Below are positions 36,077 through 42,452 of a stretch of 64,000 nucleotides of DNA, piece after piece. The first letter of the stretch is position 1; each line of letters begins with the position of its first letter. Origin of the DNA: Sphingomonas ginsenosidivorax. Its GTDB lineage: Bacteria > Pseudomonadota > Alphaproteobacteria > Sphingomonadales > Sphingomonadaceae. Location of the stretch: assembly GCF_007995065.1 (NCBI RefSeq), contig NZ_VOQR01000001.1, forward strand, positions 189,001 through 253,000. Reading direction: 5' to 3'. A program made the position numbers and the translations under genes. A model generated the notes under the pieces. That model did no database searches, was not told the DNA's origin, and was given only the letters and a program-made list of their open reading frames with translations.

Positions 36077-37432
36077 ATGCCTCGTCCTATCATTACCGCG
36101 ACCGCGATCGTCGGCGCGCTTACGCTCATTCCGCTGGCGACGTCGGCGATGGCCGCGGTCGATACCGACACGTATCGCGAGTTCGACCAGTTCCTCGACG
36201 TCTTCAACCGGGTGAAATCGGAATATGTCGACAAGGTCGACGACAAGACGCTGATCAAGGGTGCGATCCAGGGCATGCTCGCCGCGCTCGATCCGCATTC
36301 GAGCTATGTCGACGCGCTCGACTACGAAAATCTGCGGATCATGACCGAGGGCAATTACGGCGGCCTGGGTCTGACCGTGCAGATGGAGGACGGCGCGATC
36401 AAGGTCGTGGCGCCGCAGGAGGACACGCCTGCCGCCCGCGCCGGGGTGAAGTCCGGCGACTACATCACGCATATCGACGGCAAGCTGATCTACGGCGACT
36501 CGCTCGACGAGGCGATCGGCAAGATGCGCGGCAAGCCCGGCACCAAGATCACGCTGGGCCTCGTCCGCCCGGGCCGCGACAAGCCGCTCGAGGTGTCGAT
36601 GATGCGCGAGATCATCGTCCAGAAGCCGGTGAAGTGGGAAGTCCGCGGCGACGTCGGCTACATCAACATCAACACCTTCTCCGAGAGCACCGGCGCTGAC
36701 ACCCGCGCCGCGATCATGAGCATCGACAAGTCGCTCGGCCACCGGCCGCTCGGCTATGTCGTCGACCTGCGCGAGAATGGCGGCGGGCTGCTGACCCAGG
36801 CGATCGCGGTGTCGGACGCATTCCTCGATCACGGCGAGATCGTCAGCCAGCGCGGCCGCGAGAAGACCGATATCGAGCGCTACTACGCCAAGCCCGGCGA
36901 CGACGCGCATGGCCTGCCGGTCGTCGTGCTGACCGATCCGGGCACGGCATCGGCGTCCGAGATCGTCGCAGGCGCGCTCCAGGATCATCACCGCGCGCTG
37001 ATCATGGGCGAGCGGACCTTTGGCAAGGGCTCGGTCCAGACCGTGCTCCCGCTCGGGCCGCAGACCGCGTTGCGGCTGACCACGGCCCGCTATTTCACGC
37101 CGTCAGGGCGTTCGGTGCAGGAGGGCGGGATCGAGCCCGACATCAAGGTGCCACAGATCAGCGACCCCGACTACAAGTCGCGCCCGGTGTTCCGCGAGGC
37201 GGACCTGCGTAAACATCTGATCAACGAGATGAAGGCCGACAACGCCGTTCTCGAGGAGGACAGCAAGGCCGATCCGCGGTTCGCCGAGACGCCCGAGCAG
37301 CTGAAGAAGCAGGGTATCGAGGACTTCCAGCTCTATTACGCGCTCAAGACCGTCGCCCGGCTGGGTGGCGCGGCGCAGGTCGCTGCCGCGACTAGGCCGG
37401 TGGCCGGTCCGGCCAAGCCGGCGGCCAAATAG
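36077..37432 (+). CDS. ctpA: Carboxy-terminal processing protease (S41 family, CtpA)
   Basis: The 451-residue periplasmic protease has a signal sequence (ITATAIVGALTLIPLATSAMA), a PDZ domain (about 85-170; YGGLGLTVQMEDG, VKSGDYITHIDGK) and the S41 catalytic core. The serine lies in GTASASEIVAG (near residue 295) and the lysine in ERTFGKGSVQ (near 317), forming the Ser-Lys dyad. Such enzymes trim C-termini of envelope proteins and control peptidoglycan hydrolases, fitting the envC-like gene 120 bases upstream. The C-terminal 60 residues are Ala/Pro/Lys-rich. Confidence 0.93.
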   Translation: MPRPIITATAIVGALTLIPLATSAMAAVDTDTYREFDQFLDVFNRVKSEYVDKVDDKTLIKGAIQGMLAALDPHSSYVDALDYENLRIMTEGNYGGLGLTVQMEDGAIKVVAPQEDTPAARAGVKSGDYITHIDGKLIYGDSLDEAIGKMRGKPGTKITLGLVRPGRDKPLEVSMMREIIVQKPVKWEVRGDVGYININTFSESTGADTRAAIMSIDKSLGHRPLGYVVDLRENGGGLLTQAIAVSDAFLDHGEIVSQRGREKTDIERYYAKPGDDAHGLPVVVLTDPGTASASEIVAGALQDHHRALIMGERTFGKGSVQTVLPLGPQTALRLTTARYFTPSGRSVQEGGIEPDIKVPQISDPDYKSRPVFREADLRKHLINEMKADNAVLEEDSKADPRFAETPEQLKKQGIEDFQLYYALKTVARLGGAAQVAAATRPVAGPAKPAAK

Positions 37433-37433
37433 C

Positions 37434-37916
37434 GTGACCAAGAACCAGGAACTGGCCCGGGCAATCGCCTTCGGCCTGCCCTTGGCGCTGCTGCTCGGCG
37501 CGCTAGGGTCGCAATATCTCGGCGGGCTCTATCCGTGCGAGATGTGCCATTGGCAGCGCTGGCCGCATTATTCGGCGGTGCTGATCGCGGGCGGCGCGTT
37601 CATCGTGCCCGGTCGTGCGATGCGGCAATCGCTGGTGCTGGTCGCGGCGCTGCTGATCGCGCTCAGCGGCGCCATCGGCGTGTTTCACGCGGGCGTCGAA
37701 TATCATTGGTGGAACGGCATTACCGCCTGCACCTCGACGATCGCGGGTGGTGCGACCACCTCGGCCGAGCGGCTGGCGGCGATCATGGACGCGCCGATGA
37801 TCCGCTGCGACGTTGCGCAGTGGCGGCTGGCGGGGATATCGCTCGCCGGGTTCAACGCGATCCTTTCATTGGGCGGCGCGCTCACCATCTTGGCCCTCAT
37901 GAGGAAGACGCGATGA
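37434..37916 (+). CDS. dsbB: Disulfide bond formation protein B
   Basis: DsbB re-oxidises DsbA, passing electrons to quinone. The 160-residue inner-membrane protein has four helices and the first active cysteine pair in PCEMCHWQRWPH (Cys35 and Cys38), plus later cysteines in ACTSTIAGG and IRCDVAQWRL forming the second pair. The GTG at 37434 lies one base after the ctpA stop and matches the family N-terminus. Its stop overlaps the coq7 start (ATGA). No dsbA gene is in the window. Confidence 0.92.
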   Translation: MTKNQELARAIAFGLPLALLLGALGSQYLGGLYPCEMCHWQRWPHYSAVLIAGGAFIVPGRAMRQSLVLVAALLIALSGAIGVFHAGVEYHWWNGITACTSTIAGGATTSAERLAAIMDAPMIRCDVAQWRLAGISLAGFNAILSLGGALTILALMRKTR

Positions 37917-38449
37917 GTGGATGGAAGCCCGGTGACGCCAGGCGCGCGTCCCATGCGATGGTCCGCGTGGACCAAGCGGGCGAGTTCGGTGCGATCCGCA
38001 TCTATGCCGGCCAGCTGGCGGTGCTGGGCGACCGTCATCCCGCCGCACGGCAGATCCACCACATGGCGCAGCAGGAGGAACGCCACCGCGCGTTCTTCGA
38101 CCGGATGATTGCCGAGCGTGGTGTCAGGCCGACGATCCTGCAGCCGATCTGGAGCGTCGCCGGTTTCGCACTGGGCGCGGTCACCGCGGCGATCGGGCCC
38201 GCCGCCGCAATGGCGTGCACCGCGGCGGTAGAGACCGAGATCGACAAGCATTATGCCGAGCAGCTCGTCGAGCTCGGCGATAGCGACCCCGAACTGTCCG
38301 ACGCGATCGCCGACTTTCAGGCCGAGGAGCTGGAGCACCGCGACACCGCACTCGCCGCGGGCGCGGAGACTGCGTTCGGCTATCCAGTGCTCAGCGGGTT
38401 GATCCGGCTGGGCACGAAGGTCGCGATCGCGACCGCAAAGCGTATTTGA
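37913..38449 (+). CDS. coq7: Demethoxyubiquinone hydroxylase (Coq7 type)
   Basis: This diiron enzyme adds the last hydroxyl group in ubiquinone synthesis. The 178-residue protein has the ligand motifs of the ferritin-like fold: VDQAGEFGAIRIY, QQEERHRAFF, VETEIDKHYAEQL and EELEHRDTAL, giving the Glu, ExxH, Glu, ExxH set. Two hydrophobic helices in the middle attach it to the membrane surface. Coupling to dsbB by ATGA is notable, because DsbB uses the product of this pathway. Confidence 0.94.
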   Translation: MSGWKPGDARRASHAMVRVDQAGEFGAIRIYAGQLAVLGDRHPAARQIHHMAQQEERHRAFFDRMIAERGVRPTILQPIWSVAGFALGAVTAAIGPAAAMACTAAVETEIDKHYAEQLVELGDSDPELSDAIADFQAEELEHRDTALAAGAETAFGYPVLSGLIRLGTKVAIATAKRI

Positions 38450-38461
38450 GGGAGTGGGCGT

Positions 38462-38908
38462 ATGAAGATTCTCCTGGCGGCGATGCTGCTCGCCGCACCG
38501 GCGACGGCGCAAACCGTCCACGGGCCCGTTGCGGCCCCAGCCAAGCCGGCGGCGACCGCGCCGGGACAGGTCTCGCGCAATGCGCCGATCAACGGCGTGC
38601 TGACGCTGTTCGGCAACGAACGCTGCCCCACGAACGCGAACGGCGAGGAGATCGTCGTCTGCGTCCGTCGCAGCGCGCAGGAGCAGTATCGCGTTCCCAA
38701 GGAGCTTCGCGAGTTCGTCGTCACGCCCGAGAACGAGAGCTGGGCGGCGAAGGCGCAGGGCACGATGGACACCGGTGTCGGCGTCAACAGCATCGGCAGT
38801 TGTTCGGCGGTCGGCGTCGGCGGCGCCACCGGCTGCTTTGGCCAGCGCGTCCGCGACGCCCGCGCCGAGAACCGCGCGAAGGCGGCCGAGGTGCCGGTTC
38901 TCCCCTGA
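38462..38908 (+). CDS. Exported conserved hypothetical protein
   Basis: The 148-residue protein starts with a signal (MKILLAAMLLAAPATAQ), then a Pro/Ala linker and a mature domain with four cysteines: RCPTNANGEEIVVCVRR (about 55-71) and SCSAVGVGGATGCFG (about 114-128). The spacing suggests two disulfides. The first cysteine pair with a GEEIVVCxR pattern recurs in small periplasmic proteins of sphingomonads, with no known function. It begins 12 bases after coq7 and is probably its operon's last gene, ended by the strong hairpin that follows. Confidence 0.7.
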   Translation: MKILLAAMLLAAPATAQTVHGPVAAPAKPAATAPGQVSRNAPINGVLTLFGNERCPTNANGEEIVVCVRRSAQEQYRVPKELREFVVTPENESWAAKAQGTMDTGVGVNSIGSCSAVGVGGATGCFGQRVRDARAENRAKAAEVPVLP

Positions 38909-38914
38909 CGCCGC

Positions 38915-38938
38915 GATGGCGGGCTTCGGCCCGCCATC
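38915..38938. terminator. Perfect 10-bp hairpin with TTCG loop, bidirectional terminator candidate
   Basis: GATGGCGGGC-TTCG-GCCCGCCATC lies between two convergent genes that stop at 38908 and 38942. The stem is perfect and closed by a UUCG tetraloop, which is exceptionally stable in RNA. There is no T-run, as is frequent in this high-GC group. Confidence 0.6.
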
Positions 38939-38941
38939 CGG

Positions 38942-39163
38942 TCAGCCGGGAACGCCCCAGTTCGCCTCTTCGTCCGCAGCCTTTGCGGTGCGGACGAGAT
39001 GCTCGACATAGTTCTTGAAGACCGGAACGGTGAAGGTGACGAGCGTCGGCTCGCCCTGTGGTTCCTTGAACGTCAGGATCACGAAGCGCTGGCCGTCCTC
39101 GTCCAGGACCAGCCCCGCCTCCATCGCGCCGGTGCCGCTAGGCGTGATGACCGTGGCTGCCAT
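38942..39163 (-). CDS. Small conserved hypothetical protein
   Basis: The 73-residue protein is acidic and soluble. It starts MAATVITPSGTGAMEAGLVLDEDGQ and continues FVILTFKEPQGEPTLVTFTV, an all-beta pattern, ending with a helix KNYVEHLVRTAKAADEEANWGVPG. No signal or known motif was recognised. It converges on the exported protein gene, with the TTCG hairpin between them. A short AT-richer stretch upstream of 39163 may hold its promoter. Confidence 0.6.
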   Translation of the reverse strand: MAATVITPSGTGAMEAGLVLDEDGQRFVILTFKEPQGEPTLVTFTVPVFKNYVEHLVRTAKAADEEANWGVPG

Positions 39164-39257
39164 GATAATCCCTTCCGTCCGGTTGCTGCCCGGCGGTATC
39201 GGAGCGCGGCCGGTTAGCCAATATCCGCCGGGATGATCCCCATACCGTCGCCGCGGA

Positions 39258-39542
39258 TCAATCCAGTCGCGCGAGCAGGATCGCGACGTCGTCCCGCACG
39301 ACGCGCTTGCGCGTCAACGACGGCGAACGGCTTCGGTCGACGCGCACCACGGTTGCAGGGGTCAGCGCGCACTCGGCGTCAACCTGTGGCCTGACGCAGC
39401 CGTCCTGATCGCAGACCAGTCGCGCGCTCATCGCACTGGTGCCGAGCAGGCACGGCGGCGCAGCGTGCGCCTGCGCGCCGAACGCGCAGGCCAGCACACC
39501 AGTCGTGATGGCCGCACGCGGCGACCTCGTAAATCTCTTCAT
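39258..39542 (-). CDS. Small exported hypothetical protein
   Basis: The 94-residue product begins MKRFTRSPRAAITTGVLACAFGAQAHA, a Sec signal with cleavage after AHA. The mature part has four cysteines (PCLLG, LVCDQDGCVRP, ECALTP), suggesting two disulfides, and an Arg/Ser-rich end. A start at 39557 is also possible, but the methionine at 39542 directly begins the basic n-region. The function is unknown. Confidence 0.55.
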   Translation of the reverse strand: MKRFTRSPRAAITTGVLACAFGAQAHAAPPCLLGTSAMSARLVCDQDGCVRPQVDAECALTPATVVRVDRSRSPSLTRKRVVRDDVAILLARLD

Positions 39543-39676
39543 CGTAGAGCCCCCCACAGGCGTTGTGTCGTTACCGGGGGCTTAAGTATCGTGCGTTCGT
39601 TGCCAAACCGTTTCGATCCGGGGGCGCCGTGCCGGGTCCTGGAAGGAATATCCGCGGCACGGCGTCTCGGCGGATG

Positions 39677-39916
39677 TCAGCTCGGTTGGGCCTCGCTCTC
39701 GGTCTCGGCCGGCCCGCCTTGCGTCGGCGTTATCGCATCGGCATCCGCGGCCGAAATGTCCGAACGGCGCGTCTCGATCGCGCCCTCGGCTGCGGCATCG
39801 TCCAACGCCGCCTCCATATAGGCCGTCTGTTCGGCTGCTACGCCGGAGCCCGACGGCTGGTTGGCCAGATCGGCGAAAGTCTCGGGCTCTGGCTTGGTGT
39901 TCGGCTGATCAGCCAT
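39677..39916 (-). CDS. Small acidic hypothetical protein
   Basis: The 79-residue protein is very acidic, rich in Ala, Glu, Asp and Gln, with no hydrophobic core (MADQPNTKPEPETFADLANQ at the start; ADADAITPTQGG near the end). It is probably disordered. Start 39916 is chosen because the longer reading adds a Pro/Thr-rich stretch without a ribosome site. It lies next to the first gene of the pectin locus on the same strand, 78 bases after that gene's stop. The evidence is mainly an open frame with plausible composition. Confidence 0.45.
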   Translation of the reverse strand: MADQPNTKPEPETFADLANQPSGSGVAAEQTAYMEAALDDAAAEGAIETRRSDISAADADAITPTQGGPAETESEAQPS

Positions 39917-39994
39917 GGCAATCGTCCTCGTCGGTGGGTGGGGAGGGGTATCCTGCCCCAACGCGCGGGTCCGTCGTTCGGGGGCAGTCCGCCC

Positions 39995-41332
39995 TCAGCG
40001 GCGCACGAGTGCCGTGGTGTCCTCGCTCCGCACCTCGTCGGAGACCTGCCCCCGGGCACGCGGCGCAACGGCGACGGTAACATCGTCCAGCGTCACGCGG
40101 TCGGCATGGCGGATATTCACGCCGACGGTATCGTGCGGCTCCAGGGCCACGCCGACATTGGTAGGGCGATTGTCGAAAAGGCCGCCGCGATAACGGGTCC
40201 ATCGATCCAGCGTGACGTGCACCTTGCGCAACCGGATGTCGGACACGCGGGCGCCGTTCAGCCCCTCGATACGGATGCTGTTTTCGGCGCGCCCGGTCAC
40301 GTCCTCCACGAGGACGTCGCGGATCGTGCCAATTCGGGTGCTGGCCGTGCGCGGCACCGCGGTGAACGAGATCGCCTCGCCGCGACCCCACCAGGGATCC
40401 GCAAAATACTGCGCGACGAACCGGATCTGGCGAAAGACTATGTTGCGGACCGTACCCGCATCGCGCAGCTGGATGCACAGCCCGCGCGAGCTGCGGCGGA
40501 TCTCGCAGCGTTCGAACAGGATGTCGTGAATGTCCTGGACGGTTTCGGTGCCGATCTTGAGCCCCGAATCCTGCGTTTCGATCACGCAATCCCGCACCGT
40601 GATATTGCGCGACGGACCATAGCGTTCGTAACCCGCGGTGGTCTTGATGACGATGGCGTCGTCGCCGCACGTGATCCGACAGTTGCGGATCTCGACGTCC
40701 TGACAGTGGTCCGGGTCGATCCCGTCGCAGTTCGGCACGTCGAGCTGGTTGGCGATGGTCAGGCGGTCGATCAGGACGCGGCGACAGCCGACCAGATGCA
40801 CCGTCCAGTGCGGCGCGCGCGCGAAGGTGAGATCGCGGATTACCAGGTCGGCGCAATCCGCCAGCACGACCAGGCGTGGCCGGAACGGCTTGGGGATCCA
40901 CCATTCGCCGACCGCGTCGTAGCGTTCCATGAACGCGGGCGAACGCCCGTCGATCGTTCCCGCGCCACTCAGGGTCAGGCCGTGCGCGCCTCTGGCACCC
41001 AGGACGCCTGCGAGCGGATCGGCATAGTGCGCGGGATCGGTGCTCACGCACAGCGTCGCGTGTCGCTCGATATGGAAATCGATCCCGCCCGCGAGCGTCA
41101 GGGGGCCGGTCAGATAGCGCGCGCTACCGCCGAGGACGACGCGGCCGCCGACCTGCGCGGCGGCATCGATCGTGCGCTGGATCGCGGCGGTGTCGAGCGT
41201 CCGGCCATCGCCTTTCGCGCCGAAGCTGCGCGCGTCGAACGTCTTGCGCGACGCAGCGGATAGCGGCGCGGCGAGCGTGCCGACCAGCGCCGCGGTAGAC
41301 AGGCGCAGCGCGTCGCGACGGGCGTACGTCAT
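39995..41332 (-). CDS. Polygalacturonase-like GH28 enzyme, exported
   Basis: The 445-residue protein is a right-handed beta-helix glycosidase of GH28, hydrolysing alpha-1,4 galacturonate bonds or related pectic linkages. An N-terminal signal (RRDALRLSTAALVGTLAAPLSA) has a twin-arginine pattern. The mature protein opens with FDARSFGAKGDGRTLDTAAI, typical of pectate-acting beta-helices. Catalytic aspartates sit in NCDGIDPDHC (about 224-233) and CGDDAIVIK (about 245-253), followed by DSGLKIGTE. The start overlaps the stop of the upstream gene in an ATGA (41329-41332), so it is the last gene of the operon running PL22 - receptor - binding protein - GH28. Confidence 0.9.
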   Translation of the reverse strand: MTYARRDALRLSTAALVGTLAAPLSAASRKTFDARSFGAKGDGRTLDTAAIQRTIDAAAQVGGRVVLGGSARYLTGPLTLAGGIDFHIERHATLCVSTDPAHYADPLAGVLGARGAHGLTLSGAGTIDGRSPAFMERYDAVGEWWIPKPFRPRLVVLADCADLVIRDLTFARAPHWTVHLVGCRRVLIDRLTIANQLDVPNCDGIDPDHCQDVEIRNCRITCGDDAIVIKTTAGYERYGPSRNITVRDCVIETQDSGLKIGTETVQDIHDILFERCEIRRSSRGLCIQLRDAGTVRNIVFRQIRFVAQYFADPWWGRGEAISFTAVPRTASTRIGTIRDVLVEDVTGRAENSIRIEGLNGARVSDIRLRKVHVTLDRWTRYRGGLFDNRPTNVGVALEPHDTVGVNIRHADRVTLDDVTVAVAPRARGQVSDEVRSEDTTALVRR

Positions 41333-42450
41333 TTCGGCGGATCTCCCACGAACGAGACGTCCCAGACCCTGGACAGGCTGGAGCTCCCGGTCGGTCCGTC
41401 GACGTGCAGCACGACGACATACTTGCCCGGGCGGGCGTAGCGGTGGACGGGCGAGGGGCCGGTACCGGTCTGTCCGTCGCCAAAGTCCCAGCGCTGCGTC
41501 GTGACCGCCGCCTGCGTATCGTCGTGGAACGCGACGGTGCGCGTCGACCGGTCGAGGATCGTGAACGACCAGTCCGCCCGGATCGCGGGCGCAGGGTCGA
41601 GCGGCATCAGCCGGAACGCGCGCAACGCAGACGCCTGGCCGTACATCGTGTGTTGCGGGAACGAGAGGTTCCAGAAACGTGACACGCCGGGACCGTCGTG
41701 GTCGATGATGGCGAAGCCGAGGCCGACGATCGCGTTTTCGACCAGGCGCGTCTCGACCGATCGTCCCGGTCCCTCCGCATCCGCGAGGTCGAACGGCGTG
41801 ATCCAGAATTCCGCGGTCAGCTTGCCGCGCTCGCCGGGCTTGAACGCATAGCGATAGGCGATGTTCGACCAGGGCAGCCGCTTGATCCACGCCGCCTGCG
41901 GTCCCCAGGCCATCGCCCAGTCCTTGTCGCGCGCGGGCGTGAAGATGTGGTAGTTCTGCGCGTGGCGGTTCTGGAAGGCGAACCACCCGTCGGCGTCCGA
42001 CAATGTGCGACCGTCGGACGCAAGCGCCCGGGGAGCACCCGGCGGCGCGGTGTCGGGATGGAAGCGCGCGATCAGCGGCCCGCCCGACCGGTCGCCATCG
42101 ACGATCAGCTCGAGAATGTCCTGCTCGAGCCCCGGCGATGCGAAGTCCCAGTAATCGTCATAGGCCTTGTACAGCACATACAGCCGGTTCATCCCCTTGA
42201 CCCAGCCCACCTTGATCGTGGCGTTCAGGCTTTTCGGGTCGGGATGTCGACCGCTGCCGTCGTCCGCGCCGAACATCGCGGACCGCACGGTGTAGCTGTC
42301 GGGCACCGCCGTCCAGTCGCCGGCATCCCCGTCGATGCGGGGAATCGCATCGGCGGGGAACTGGAACACCTGCAGCACCGCGTCCGGTCGATCGAGCGCA
42401 GCGGCCGGACCCGCGCCCAGCAGCAGCGCCGCAAGGATCGCGCGCCGCAC
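41329..42450 (-). CDS. Exported DOMON/CBM9-like plus PKD protein, candidate surface glycan-binding protein
   Basis: The 373-residue protein has a signal (RRAILAALLLGAGPAAALDRP), then a jelly-roll domain similar to CBM9/DOMON-like sugar-binding modules (about 20-270: PRIDGDAGDWTAVPDSYTV, VGWVKGMNRLYVLYKAYDD, AEFWITPFDL), and a C-terminal PKD domain (about 285-365: RWDFGDGQTGTGPSPVHRY). No catalytic signature is seen. It starts at a GTG two bases after the stop of a TonB-dependent receptor gene and overlaps the GH28 start by four, so all three are translated together. This makes it a candidate surface lipoprotein-like binder serving the receptor, though no lipobox is present, so it may be periplasmic. 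Confidence 0.72.
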   Translation of the reverse strand: MRRAILAALLLGAGPAAALDRPDAVLQVFQFPADAIPRIDGDAGDWTAVPDSYTVRSAMFGADDGSGRHPDPKSLNATIKVGWVKGMNRLYVLYKAYDDYWDFASPGLEQDILELIVDGDRSGGPLIARFHPDTAPPGAPRALASDGRTLSDADGWFAFQNRHAQNYHIFTPARDKDWAMAWGPQAAWIKRLPWSNIAYRYAFKPGERGKLTAEFWITPFDLADAEGPGRSVETRLVENAIVGLGFAIIDHDGPGVSRFWNLSFPQHTMYGQASALRAFRLMPLDPAPAIRADWSFTILDRSTRTVAFHDDTQAAVTTQRWDFGDGQTGTGPSPVHRYARPGKYVVVLHVDGPTGSSSLSRVWDVSFVGDPPK

Positions 42451-42452
42451 GC

